From NCBI RefSeq assembly GCF_019112545.1, contig NW_025064900.1:654443-718442 (forward strand): a stretch of DNA of 64,000 nt, read 5' to 3'. The position numbers and the translations under genes were made by a program. The notes beneath the pieces were generated by a model. The model searched no databases. It was not told where the DNA came from and worked only from the letters and a program-made list of their open reading frames with translations. The DNA is from Guyanagaster necrorhizus (lineage: Eukaryota; Basidiomycota; Agaricomycetes; Agaricales; Physalacriaceae). Below, in pieces: positions 37,911-51,720 of this stretch (the stretch's first letter is position 1; every line of letters begins with the position of its first letter).

Positions 37911-39388
37911 TGAAGAGGTCTTGCAGATGTGCAAGGTGAAAACAGATACAGCAGAGTGCTATCCACTGATCACATCTACATCCACACACACACAATACTC
38001 TTAGTTCATGGGAGGATTATAATGTGATAAAAGTAGTAACAGCAAATATAATTATCTTCTTCAATGAATCTACTGCACATGAACAACAATAGCATATGTA
38101 CAACAGTCCTAGGTCTCTCTAAGTCTCAAAGCTTTTTATTTTATCAAAACAAAAGGTGGCAACAGGTGTTGCTGGGCCTTAAGGAAAAAGTACTGTAGCT
38201 CAATATAATACATCAAAATACTCTCACAAAACTCTTAAAAGATCTCAAGCACAGCTCAGATCAAATCAAAATTTCTAACACATATAATATATGACTCAAA
38301 GCTTAGTGCTGTAAGCAGAAACCAATCACAAATATATCCACAAGTGCCAAAGAGCTCAGATCTCTGTTCACAAGTTTTCAAACTGATTGTAGACCTACAG
38401 AATTCAAACCTATGTAATCCAGAGACAATAAACACAGTAAATGCCATCTGACAGACCAAAGGGTTTGAACCTCTGCCAATCTGCAGAAATAACCCAAGAG
38501 TGCACACTAATCAAGCCCAAGAGTTTGAATCTCTACCACCTGTAGTGCCACACATCACAAATACCTCAAAAACTCAAAATAGTGCCCTTCAGACACTACT
38601 CTCTTATTCTTAGGCTAGAGCACAATCTAATATCTCTTATCAAATCAAACTCAAGTCTCTCACAAGCTTTTGTGCCTTGCTCAGTTCTCAAATCTCTCTT
38701 AATGATATCAATAATAAGTTTATTCTTTCACTCAAAGTTATAAACACAAACTCAGAGCTAAGGTGTAAGACTTTCTATGTCTAATACATCATAACTGTGG
38801 GAGGTCAGAAACTTGTCTACTATTCTTATAATGCAGTACTTAAATAGTATATTACTGTACTTACTAAGATACATCAAATATAGTAGTTTCAAAGTGTGAG
38901 ACTCCATTCTAGAGTTTCTGGCATATCATTCACATGCATGTCACAGTCACCACACTTATTTTGTTCTAAGTCAGGGCTGTGCCTGCTGTTTCCTGTCTAG
39001 CTGACATCAGTTAGCTGGTCTAGCCAGATCTGCTTGCTTTCCTATTTCTCCAGTAAAGCATTTTGACACTGGAGAACTGTTTCAGACCCTCAGGGTTATC
39101 TCTCATATCTGGAGTCAGCCACAATGATTATGTTCTCTTTTTCAGCATCCAAACATTCTGTCTGACTCACAATATGCCACTTCTGATCTGACATGCATTA
39201 ATTAATCCACTCAATAGGTATGTGTCATACCTTGGTATGATGTGGAGTCCCTCACAGTGTTATGCACACTAAGACACTATAATTATACACACAAGTCTCT
39301 GAGCAATATGCACACTATTCATCTTTTTAGTAGTATTTCTCTATTTATTTTTTTGTTGTTATCATTCTCTTTCTTTGTTTCTCACTCA
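37911..39388 (-). repeat. R3: truncated third copy of R
   Basis: Starts TGAAGAGGTC on the plus strand and matches R2 along its length. It stops about 300 bases short of R's other end where the LTR of element C begins. A tandem duplication of a TTTGAACCTCTGCC-type segment (about 38460-38540) distinguishes it. Confidence 0.72.
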
Positions 39389-39835
39389 TATTATAATTTT
39401 TTTCATATCTTTTTTCTTTTTTTCTTATCTTATCAGAGTGTCTATCTTATCTTGAGTGCTTCTTAAGGCATGGGAAGATTAGATAATCCCAACAGATGGG
39501 GTACTATTGTACTCAGTCATCTCATCTATAGACAATTCCCTATTATCTCTTTTCTGATGACCAGACAGCATCAGTATCATAGCACAGGCCTATACAATAG
39601 GAAGTAGCTATATTTATTACAGACAAAACAGTATATAAGTAGGATAGCTCTTGCTGTAGTAGTCCAGCTTCAAGCTATAAGTTTATCTTATACTATTTTC
39701 TTGAGCCTAGCTTGTCTTCAGCCTTGAAGCACTTCATCTGGTACAACATACTAAGTGAACTCTAGCATGACTGTACAAATGCAATACAGTGCTAGTTTAT
39801 CATGTCTTCAGATCACATGCCAGTTAGATATAACA
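39389..39835 (+). repeat. 5' LTR of element C
   Basis: 447 bases beginning TATTATAATTTT (decayed TGTTATGATTTT) and ending GATATAACA. It contains AGTATATAAGTAGG as TATA-like box. It cuts R3. Confidence 0.75.
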
Positions 39836-42800
39836 GTTAACTTAAAGCTTTCTGCTTCTCTTTCCTTATGCATACTAGTGGTAAAGGAAACTGAATGCTA
39901 TCAACCTATGACATTACATCTGACTTTATTAAGCTCTTAAGCACTATCATTGGCATCTTGCTCAGTCTTTTCATTATCACATATCTCTACCAAAAAAACC
40001 AGTCCATTACTGTCTGGATAATCAGGTATTACTATAGCCTCTGAACAGTTTACTGCCAAACCCAGAATGTCACTCCCATTCTCTCCCTTCATATTCTCCC
40101 TCTTGAACCTGCCTGCACTACCAATGAGCCTGCATAAGGAACCATACTGAAAGCCATCTCTGAAATCTCAAATTTGGAAATTCTTTCAATGGAACAAGAA
40201 AAAAACAGATACCAAAGATGATACCACTGACATATCCTCTCTCACAACCTGCTGCATCTCCCTCTAGTCCCAAACCATGAAGATAAGGGCCTTCCTGATG
40301 ACTTCTTTGACACCAAACTGTCTTTTGCCCCTTCTATTGCCCCTCTGGAGCATAGAATTAGAGACTATGCTTGAGACTCTCTTGATGCCCCTAAGATAGC
40401 TACAGACTCCAGCCATGACTTTCACTATATGACTTCTGATCCAAATCTTGTGAGCCCTATCTCCATCACCTGGAGTGACAGGCACAGTAACTCTAGCCTC
40501 TATCAGCAGAGTATTAAAGAAATTAACCAAAATGTTGCAAGAGCCCACAGGGCATGGCCAGCCAGAATCCAGTCTAAGTCCAAAGCTTGGCACAGTGCTG
40601 AAGAAGCCTATGAATGAGAGCAATGTGAAGAAGAAAGACAACAACAACAGAGAGACCACTACAAGTAGAGCAGTTACCATAGCAAGTCTCAGAGTTTCTT
40701 CTAGGAGCCAAGCTGACAAGGCTCATTGGTGAGCTGATCCAGATCTGAACCTGCTGATCTCCCTGCTGAAGATTCCCTTCTCTGAACTCCCAATACCCCT
40801 TTATCCACTTATGGAATCCATCTCTCATCTCCAGCTTATATTTCTGACTCAACTATCTGGTGACTCATCTGAGGCAGAGTTGCTGGAGTACTCCTCAATA
40901 AGCAGAATACTGACCAATTCTGAGAGTATCATGCAGCAGTGGAGGCAACAGAAAGCAAAAATGAGTCCAATGAGAGACTCCTCCCTCAATCTGTCTCTCT
41001 TATTGACTCTAGGCCCAGCAACCAAGGACAGCTCATCTGTGATAGTGAAACTCCAGGCACTGTCTATTTTTGACCCACCCAGCAACTTCTTCAAAGAGAA
41101 TAGCAGGGATAATAGGGACAGCAAGAGGAATGCTCAGGATGCAGCATCTTTTAACTGGCCCAAAGGATTTTATAAACCTGAAGATGAAGAAGTATTAGTG
41201 GAAGAAATACAGTGAGAGAGAGAAAAAATTTAAGAGAATCTACCAGGAGAGGATCATCAAGATCCTCTGGAACATAGGATGAGGTATGATCCCACTGAGA
41301 CAGGAATATTTAGCAGTGTCAGACATTGAAAAAATTGACATTTTACAGTACAACACTACAGAACAGGCTATTTATCTTTACAACCAAGCCTATCCCAAAG
41401 ACCTCTTAGCCAAACTCCTGGATTATCAGTCTCAGTTCAATATTCAACCAATATCAAACATGCTGCCTATCCCTCTAAAGTGAGCCATCTATTTGGCACT
41501 GACCATCTGAACTACTGCTATGGCTTCCACATACTGCTGGTGACCACAAATCTTATAAGTCAAGAATCTGACCAAATACCTCTGGAGGCCAAAAGAAAGC
41601 TAATTAATAGAAGGACAATCTTCTGCTGACAAAGCTGAGACTAGTGGCCAGACTGATGGAGATGATCCCAAAGCCACTAGACAGAGATTCATGATTATCA
41701 ATGGAAGGATTGTCAGAAAGCTGGACCAACCCACTGGGAGCCTGATTGTTGATGATCACTCCCTGTATTCATTCCCTGGGTTACACCATAAGATACCACT
41801 CTTTCATGAGTACTCAAATCCAATGGGGGTGCTTGCCAACAATTCAGTTCTCATACAATGCAAACCTGATCTTGTATGAAAACCTTGACCCTTTAAAGAG
41901 CAATCTGATGATATTGATCACTTTCTAATTAATTGCAAACAATATTTTGAGGTATACTCTGCATATCTATCAGCCAACATTTACTGAGTCACCTTTGCTG
42001 TGTTCTACTTTAAGGACAAAGCAAAAGTCTGATGGACTTTAAAAAGTCAGAACCTCTATTCTACAATCAGAGGGCACCATTGACTGTCATCCTGGCTGAT
42101 ATTCAAACAGAGAGTATGTGACAAATTCACCAATCCAGTCATCCAAGCAGTCTACAAGAAGAAAATAAAGGATCTTCAAATAGAAAAACAGATAGCCACT
42201 GAATACTTCAATTAGTTCAAGTGACTTGCTAAACTGGCAGGACTCATTGACAACATTGAAGACAATGGATGCCTGATGGAGTACCTGAAGAATGGAGTTT
42301 TCTGCTCTTATATTATAATGATCACCAATATCAGTGTCAACATACTGAAGAGATACAAAGAATGGAAGACACAGATCATTATGATAAACAAGGAGTAGCA
42401 CCAACAGAAAGTGAAAAATGTTTATTGACAGGATGACTGAAGGTTCAGCAATCAAGAGAAAACTAGTACTTTGACTCTTGCCAAGTCCAGCACATCCTTT
42501 TCAACTTCCATATTCTCTTATTCTGCCCAGAAGACAGGTACCAGAGTTATCTACATGGAGCAAGAGAAACCCATAGATGTGAACAGATTAAGAAAAGAAA
42601 AAAAGTGTTTCAATTGTGGAGAAAAGGATCACCTATCTCAGAACTGTCCAAAGAAGAAGTAAACCCATGAAGAGATCCAAGTGCAAATAGCTGAGCTGCA
42701 GAAGGAAGCAGATAGACTTAAGGGACTTGAAAAGGACATGAAGGTTGAAAAAGTAAAAGATAGAGCTAATGAGTGAATAATTCTACTTGGTCAGCCAAAG

Positions 42801-44459
42801 AACTTAATGGTGTATCTCAGAATACCACTGGTCAGACTTATGCTAGCTCTGTAGATACCTATTTACATATGCATTTGAATATACCTGATCTTTTTATCTG
42901 AAACACACTGAAAAAATTGCAAAACCCTAAAGTTCAACTGCCTATAGGCCAAACAGAGAGAGAGACCCCCAATGACTGGCTGAAACCATTCAAAACTGAA
43001 TGAACCTGGCAAGCCATTTGAGATGTCAGAAATGAGGCTGAGGCAAAAGCCATTCTCAAAAATTGGATACACAGGATCCAGGTCAAAGAAGTAATTGATG
43101 AAATGATCAAAGTGATGAGGAGAGCAGAAAGAAATCAGGTTCTAGAATGGCTAAACAAGCTAAAAGGGCTAAAGAAGTATATCTGATGATAAAAAACCAC
43201 TGGAAGGAACTTGACAACAAAGGTACAGATCAAGACCCTAACCATCCAGTCTGTGCACACTGTCACTACTCTGATTGACAGTGGTTGCACTAGAAGCTCA
43301 ATCAACTGTGTTTTTGTCACCAAGCACAATCTTCCAACCTGAGCCATGGCAGACCTGATTCCTGTTTACAATGCTGACAGCACTAAGAACCAAGCCAGTT
43401 CAATTATGGAGTTTGTCAAACTCCAGTTAATGATTGGAGATCATACAGAATAGATTGACCTAGCCATGACTAACTTGGGATCCAAAGAAATCATTTTCAG
43501 TCATGACTGGCTCACATAGTATAATCCATTGATCAATTGGAAGATGGGATGGATTATATTTGTACAATGCTGCTGCTAAAAAGTCCCCTTTGAGCTATCA
43601 GATGAGGATACTATTCTCACAGTTGACCTGAATCAAGCAATCCACATCCAGATGACATATCATGCTAATGACTTAGCTGCCAAAGCAAATGCCAGGAAGA
43701 AGGCCAAGATGTTTGGGGAGATAGTGCCAGAATAGGCACAGGATTACTGAGATCTCTTTGACAAAGAGAATTTTGATGAATTGCCAGAACTAAAATCTTG
43801 GGATCATGCCATTGAACACATTCCAAATGCCAATGCTAATTTAGACTGCAAGACATATCTCCTTGGGCAACTAGAGCAACAGAAACTTGACAAGTTTCTA
43901 GATAAAAATATTTCCAGTGAAAGGATCTGACCATTGAAGTCCTCTATGGCTTCTCTCTTCTTCTTCATCAAAAAGAAGAATGGAAAACTCCAACCAGTTC
44001 AAGACTATCAGAAGCTAAATAAAATGATGATCAAGAACTGTTATCTGCTTCCCTTGATCTCAGGGCTGATGGATAAACTCTGAGGAGTGAAATACTACAC
44101 CAAACTGGATGTATGATGGAGATATAACAATGTTTGAATCAAGGAAGGAGATGAATGGAAGGCAGCATTCTGAACCAACCAAGAGTTTTTCAAGCCCACA
44201 GTCATATTCTTTGGACTAACAAACTCTCCCACCACCTTTCAATGGATAATGAACAATATTTTCAGAAACCTCATAGCAACTAGAAAGGTTACTATCTATC
44301 TAAATGACATTCTGATTATATCAAAGGATCAGAATGAGTATCAATGACTCATATGACAAGTACTCAAGTTGATGAGGAAGTATAAGCTCTTTCTCAAAGC
44401 TGAAAAGTGTGAGTTTGAGATACTAGAAACTGAATATCTTAGAGTTATTATCAGTGAAG
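39836..44459 (+). pseudogene. Ty3/gypsy element C: gag, protease and half of RT, truncated
   Basis: Gag frames include 40811-41215 (Ser/Thr-rich) and 42471-42662, whose zinc knuckle CFNCGEKDHLSQNC is the best preserved in the window. Protease near 43272 keeps LIDSGCTRSSINC with an intact D-S-G. RT from about 43940 has [19 protein letters not shown] and IYLNDILIIS with D-to-N in the YLDD box. The frame ends at 44459 where the LTR of D starts, so RNase H and integrase are missing. Confidence 0.78.
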
Positions 44460-44914
44460 TGTTATGATTTTTCCTATTTTCTTTCTCAATTAACCTCTAT
44501 TTATGCTCAGTCAGAGCATCTAATGAGTGCTTAGGACTGTGGGAGACTTAGTTATCACAACAGGCTCAGTCCATCATTGTCTTCCAACATAGTGATACCT
44601 CTCAATGATGGACAACAACTCCTTTATAGATGGTTATGACATTCAAGGACAAAGACACTATAGCCTGAATAATGCACAATTAGTAGTAGTATATTTAGCT
44701 GACAAATGAATAGTATATAGATAGAATAGCTCCTGCTGTATATTCTCAGCTTCAAGCTAAAGTTTATTCTTACCACTTCATCTCAAGCTGACTGTTTATA
44801 GGCCTTGAAGCTCTTGATCAACAAACACATATAGTGAACTCTGATGTGACTATACAAATATGATACAGCATCAGTTTATCATGTATTTAGATCATGTGTG
44901 ACTTGAGCTTAACA
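44460..44914 (+). repeat. 5' LTR of element D
   Basis: 455 bases, TGTTATGATT to GAGCTTAACA, with a TATA-like AGTATATAGATAG. Confidence 0.85.
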
Positions 44915-47900
44915 ATTAACTCAAAGCTTTTGCTTTTCTTTCTTTATGCATATTAGCACAAAAGAAACTGAATGCCACTATCAGCTATAACAACCTCCAA
45001 TATCACTCACAACTTCTTTGAACTATTGACTTCTATCATTGGAATGCTTCTAGGTTTACTCACTATCATACAACTGTGCTATGGATGACAATCAGTAACA
45101 GCTTGGATAGTCAGGCACTATCATGCTTTCAAACAAGTACAGCAAATTCTCAGAAATGTCATGCCTAACCTTCTCTTTCACAACATCTCTCTCTCTGCCT
45201 GAATCTCCTTTCAGCCCACATTCAGAACTATACCCAAAACCCAGCCTAGCAGCTCAAGTATGTGGAATGTTGAAGAAGAAGGATACTGATACCCTCTAAG
45301 ACCTCTCAGAACTAACAGTAGAAACTGCAACAATCAGCACACAGAGTTCAGAAACCCATGAGTACTAGCACACTTCCTGTCCATCTCTGACCATGAAGAC
45401 AAGAACCTTCCTGACAACTTCTTTGATACCAAGTTGTTCTCTAACCCTTCCACCATCCTACCAGAATATGAGATTGGAGACCATGTCCACAATTCCCTTG
45501 ATACCACTAGAGTGGTTCCAGGCTCCTGCCATGCATCTTCCAACTCTGGACACAACTCTCTTTATATGACCTCAAATGGAAGCCCAGCCTCCTCTGTCTA
45601 CACTGACTATAGTAGTTATGGGGCCACTGATCTCTGATCAAATGACAAAGAGCTGCCAGAACAATAGAGAACAAGGCTCCATGCCCAAGTTGACTCAGGT
45701 GGAAGGCTTCATGCTCAGTATATTCCTGACTGAGACACACAAAGAAATTATACAGATGATAATGCCTGCAGAAATATTGAACATATACAGCCAGAAGACT
45801 ATTCAGCTGCCACTCATACAGAGTAGGCCAGGCAAGACACAGAAGAATGAGCCCATGATACTGCCAAGTATATGATGGCCTAAGCTCAGAACAAGTATGA
45901 GGAGGCCCAGTACAACAGGCAGTACTGTTGCCATCAGCACAAACTTGAGGCTGTCACTTGAGAATCTGGCTCTCCAAGCTGGTATAGCCTCTAAACAGAC
46001 ATTATGGGCTCTCCTTTCCAAGAGCTCAGCACACCAATAGAGACAGATCCATGGATCTGCAGAAGCTATCACTCAAAGTGAGACTGCTCAGGAAAACACT
46101 TATCTCCCTCTCTCTCTCCCCCCAGAACAATCAGCACCACAGACACTGATACCATTCCCTCCCATTCTGAGTCCATACTCAATGTCTATAGGCTTTGAGT
46201 CTCTCTCAATACCTACATTTCTGATCACAGACTCTGATGTTTCCTTGGAGAAAGAGTTGCAGGATTATTCCTCAACTCTCACTTCTATCAAAACTTCTGT
46301 CAGTATTGCTGAAAACTAGAGAAGCAGAAAATACATGGCTACCACTGAAGAGACACTGAGATCAGCACTAGCTGACTCCAGTCACAGTCTCCTCCTCAAA
46401 CAGACTCCAATACAGCTAAGCCTAGTATCTGAAACAATAACCAGCTCTCTCACAATGATCAGGCCCTATGCTCTGTCTATTTACAACCCACCCAACAACT
46501 TCCCTATTGAGGACAGTGAGAAAGAGGCAGACAATGAGGACAGAAATGAGGACAAGAAGAAGGGACAGAATATCTCTCTTAAATAGAGGCAATTTATGGA
46601 ATATGCCAGAGAAAAAACAGATGAAGAAGTGCTAGAGGAGGAAATTCAATAAGAATGGGAGAAAGAATATGAAAGGTTATACTGGGATGAGACAGCAACT
46701 TTGTGGAGAGACATTAGTTGGCTAATGTCACCTCTAGGACAGGAGTATATCACCACAGATAATACTGAAAAAAGAGACATTTTACAGTATGCTATAACTG
46801 AATAGATGATTTTCATTTATAATAGGACACACCCTAAAGACCAATTGGAGAAGCTTCTGGCATATAAGTCTAAGCACAAGATCAAACTGATGCTGTGGAC
46901 CCCCTCAGTTGTGCTGAAACAAGCCATTTATATAGTGCTATCTATCTGAACAACCAGTATTCAATACATATACTCAATTCTATTGGTCCAGACATCAGCA
47001 ACTCAGCTTGCTCACAGCTGACCCCAGCCAATTAACTGAAATACTGGATTCCAAAACCTGTGGACCTGCCAAGAAAGCCAACTCCTTGGAGGACAACTGC
47101 TTCTCAATGAGGCTGAAGGCAGTGGGAAGGACTCTGTAAAGGATGATCCCAAAGCCATCAAACTGAGATTCACTATATGAAATAGTCATCATGCAAAAGA
47201 AAGCAGGACTAATAGAAAGCCCTGTTAGTGATAACAACTCTCTACATTTCTTTTCTGGACTGCCAGCAGAATGGTGGTGACCACTTTTTGAGCAGTATCT
47301 GAACCTAATGGGGGCTTTACCAGAGAATGCCACCATCCTCTAGTGCAAGCCTGACTTGCTCCAAAAACTCTACCTTAGCACCAACATGAACAAGGTTGCC
47401 TTTATCTTATCCTATCTTAAAGACAAGGCTAAGATCTAGTGGATCTTGCAGTCATCCAATTTCTACTTGATGATCAGACAGCATCATTAACTGCTGTCCT
47501 AGCTTGTCTTCAAAGAAATACTCAATGACAAATTCATTGACTCTGCCATGCAAGAGATGCACAAGAGCAAGATGAAGGAGTACAAGATGAGGCAAACCAG
47601 CCACTGAATATTTTGACAAGCTAGAGTGACTCAGCAAGCTTGCTGGGATATATAATGATATCACTGACAATGAAAGGATGGTTGAGATGCTCAAACATAG
47701 GGCACCTCCCTCCTACATTAAAATAATCTCAGACATCAGAATGAACATCCTGAAGAGATATGATGCATGAAAGAAATAAATCATTAAGATGTACAAAGAA
47801 CAATAGTGGCAGAAGGCCAAATAGATGAATCTTCAGAGTGATCAAAAACTCTACCAACCACAGAATGCAAAGCCTGGAAATCAAACTGACACTGCTAAGA

Positions 47901-48332
47901 TCACTGCCTTGTTCTCCAGCATCATATACACCAGAAGCAGTAAACCAATAGATATAGATTGGCTCAAGAAGAAAGGCAAATGCTTTAACTATGGACAGAA
48001 GAGACATCTGTCACAGAACTGTCTGAAGAAGAAACAAACTCACAAAGACATCAGAGCACAGATTGCCAAGTTGCAGAAGGAAGCCAATGGACTCAAGAAA
48101 ATCAGCAAGAATACAAGAGTGGAGGAGGTAAAAGATAGGGCCAACTAGTGAGTGATTCCACTGGATCAGCCAAAGAACTTAGTGATATGTTGCTAGTAGC
48201 TGCTAAATAGACTAATAGCACTTCTGTAGTTACACCTATGTCTAACTTATGCATGCATTTGAATATACTCTGACCCTTGACTACTACAAACATCCCAAAA
48301 GAATCACAAAAACTGAACATTCAACTGCCTAC
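44915..48332 (+). pseudogene. Element D gag
   Basis: Fragmented frames with stops. The zinc knuckle near 47977 reads CFNYGQKRHLSQNC: the second cysteine ligand is tyrosine, so it would not bind zinc normally. The Lys/Glu-rich tail (THKDIRAQIAKLQKEANGL) matches that of E. The sequence leaves the element pattern at CAACTGCCTA, which corresponds to 26172 in A. Confidence 0.65.
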
Positions 48333-49739
48333 TGATGTGCTTGGTAACAGCTAAGTGACTAAGAGAGGTGAATGAGGAATGAACTCTCAATCACCAACAC
48401 CTAACCACTCAATACACAATCACCAAATACAGTTGAGGTCAGTTGTTTTGAGTATGATAGAAGCACTCTTGCAGTCTTAAGTAAAATCAAAGAAACAGTC
48501 AATAAAGACAGTTATTCAACTCTATCTTGCTTTCAAAGATGCAATACTCATGAGAGTAGTTTATAGCAATGTTTAAGTATAATTAGGACTTAGAATCAAC
48601 ACAATTTTGTGCTTCAAATCAACTTAGAATATTCCAAAACCCAATGAACTCTGAAACCCAAATACTAAGTCTATCAAGCACTTAGGCTTGACTAGCTGCA
48701 CTCTTGGCTGGCTAGCAGTCCTCAAAACTGAAGAACTTGTATTCTGATGCTGAAACCCTTATAGTTTGAAACCCAAATTAATCTGAAACCCAAAATACAG
48801 TTATTATTCTAATCCAATCCTCTCTAAGTGATAAAGCAACTTAAATAAATCACTAAGTCGAAGCAGAACTCAAAATCCTTTGTCTCAGGGACCAGCTACA
48901 GTGGGCTAGAAGGCCTGAATGCAGGGGTGGGTCGCTTGCTTGCTATTTCCCCCCCATTCCCTTCTTTTATACACTAACAACAGATAAAGAATCTATAAAT
49001 AAAGTATTTAAAATAATATTTCTTCTGTTTAAAGCAGAATCACACCATTATTCTGGAATGGTGGCACTCCTGAACTCCTCTAGGCTTGCCCAGACCCACC
49101 TGGTGACTGCACAGCTTTATTTTAAGCCTACAGTGTCTGTGGGTATCTAACTTCTTTCTGTCTACTCAGAGTTTTAATCCTCTGAGTTATTCTTAGTAGC
49201 TCAATCAATCAGGCCTGATCAGGCCCAGTCAACCGGTCCTATCCACTCTATTCCTCTCAATTCTAAGTCCCTTAGGTCATCTGATACCTAGAAAATTTGG
49301 ACTTAGGCATTTGAGTCAAAACTGAGAGTGCTAGCCACAGATTATTGGATCTCTCTTCTTACTACTCCTGAATGATGCTGTCTTTATTCAATACTCTACA
49401 ACTGGCTATGGTATTACCCCTAGCTGTCTTGGAATATACTTGTCTTAGTGGCATGTAGAATTGGCCTCATTTGAGGTACCATTTCTAAGTCCAACTTGGA
49501 CTTAGTATTTTCCAAGATGTGGTGCAGAACTTTTCTAAGTTCAAACCTGACTTATGATTTTTATCCTTAGGCCATGTTATTTTACAAAGTCCCTTTTGGA
49601 CTTAGTATTGGTGACTAGCATGACTATCAGCTTGGAGCCTCAGCCATAGTCCTCTACTGGCTAATGGTCCTCAGTTACTAGCATATTCTAGTGTGTTATG
49701 CAGAATTTGCAAATTATAGGGCTGGACATGTAGCCTGCA
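48333..49739. repeat. 1.4 kb non-gypsy insert in element D
   Basis: Begins TGATGTGCTTGG and ends GTAGCCTGCA, so it could be a solo LTR with TG...CA ends of another family. No coding frame is evident. It holds three of the nine CpGs found in the whole 42 kb block, which suggests a younger insertion. Flanking five-base sequences do not match, and about 1.8 kb of pol is missing across it. Confidence 0.5.
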
Positions 49740-51720
49740 TATTATCAAAGACATAGTCCTTGCCATTCCAACACAGAAAGAGAAGTTCCAGGTGGAAGCC
49801 AACTCCAGTGAGGGAGCCATCAGAGCCATACTGTCTCAAGAACAGGATGGCAAATGGCAACCAGTGGCCTTTCTCTCAAAGGTGCTCTCAGTCATGGAAT
49901 AAAATTATAAGATCTATGATAAAGAATTACTCACCATCATGCTCACCCTGGAAGAGTGGTGGCACTATCTAATTGGGGCTACAGAGGTATTTGAGATCTA
50001 AACTGACCACCAGAACTTGCAATACTTCCACCAACCACAGAAGTTGAACCTGAGGCAAGCTCAATGAGTGACAGAACTCAGCCAATATCAGTACACCCTG
50101 CATCATAATGTCAGAACAGCCAACAAAAAGGCTGACCTTTTCAGCTGATGTGTTGATCATGATCAAAGAGGATGTGACAATGAAGGGGTAACATTATTGA
50201 AGCCCAAACACTTTTAAGCCATGATAATGCCAACAGAGAAGGAGATCCACAAGTGGATCAAAAGCATCACTAGAGACCCCAGCAAGTGGGATCAGAAGAT
50301 AGCCCCTTTGCTAAATCATAAACAGGGAATGACAAAGGAAGGTGGGATGATCCACTACAATAGATAGATCTACATTCCAAGAGATCAGGCACTTCACAGC
50401 AAGATCATCACCACACATCATGACCATATGACTGCTGGACACCCAGGCATCACAAAAACCAAGAAACTGGTCCTGCAGGAGTACTAGTGGCCCAAAATGG
50501 GTAATGACATCACATAATATGTCAAAGCATATGAGATCTGCCAATGGGGCAAGACTTCAACACAACCATGGGTGACACCACTCCACCCAAATGAGGTCCC
50601 ATTATCACCCTAGACCCACATTTCCATAGATATGATCACCAGATTACTGAACTGCAATGGCTATGACACCATCATTGTCATAGTCAACTGATTCTTCAAG
50701 ATAATCATTCTGATTGCCTGCTCAACAGAACTAACCTCCAAAGGATGGGCAAAGATTCTACATGATGAAGTCTATACCAAATATAGCATGCCCCAAGTCA
50801 TGTTCTCAGACAGAGGACCACAATTCATCTTCAAATTTCTGGATGACTTATACCATCTGCTAAATATTAAAAGAAATGCATCCACCACATATCATCTGCA
50901 GACAGACAGCCAGATGGAACAGGCCAACCAGGAAGTTGAAAAATATCTCTGTCTCTTCATTAACTACCAACAGAATGATTGGATCAAATGGCTGGCTCTC
51001 ACTGCCTTTCAGCACAATAACCACATTCATTCTGCCACTGGCCAGACTCCATTTTTTATCAATTATGGGTGACACCCAAATATCACCCAAACTGAGTGAC
51101 ACTGAAGCACAACACCTGCATCTATGGACTTCACCACCACCATGGCAAAGATCCATAATGAAACCAAAGCAGCTCTCCAAAAAGCCACAAAAACCATGAA
51201 GCAGCAGTACAACAAACACTATCATGCTGCACATAAATACTCAGCCAACAACAAAGTATGGCTGGATACCACAAATCTACATCTCCCACATCCAAAGTGC
51301 AAACTCACTGATAAATGCACTGGCCTATTCTAAATACTTGCTAAAGTTGGCCAGTCTGCTTACAAACTCTGTCTTTCAATAATATGAAAGATTCACAATG
51401 TCTTCAATGAAGCACTACTAACTCCTTATATCACACCAGCATTTTCTAATCAGGAATGACCATCACTCCCTCCTCCAGACTTGATTGACAATAAAAAACA
51501 CTATAAGATTGACCAAATCCTCAACTATAGATTACAAAAAGTCAAAGTGAAAGGAGATGGCATGATGATGACCATTGATTACCTGGTCAGCTAGAAGGGC
51601 TACAGACTGGAGTCCAACCAGTGAGTTAATGAAAAACAAATAAATGCAAATGTGGCTATACATGATTATAAATTATCTCTAAATTAAGCTATTGGGATGA
51701 TGGTCTTAAGGAGAGAGTAA
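49740..51720 (+). pseudogene. Element D RNase H, integrase and chromodomain
   Basis: RNase H starts at KDIVLAIPTQKEKFQVEANS (about 49747) and contains TDHQNLQYF. Integrase has the HMTAGHPG...CQWGK zinc module (50420-50550). Its core (50788-51072 open) reads MFSDRGPQFIFKFLDDLYH and contains QTDSQMEQANQEVEKYL. A post-integrase region follows (51124-51333). The end near 51570-51620 reads TIDYLVSWKGYRLESNQ (the W codon is now TAG), the clearest chromodomain-like core in the window. Confidence 0.8.
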
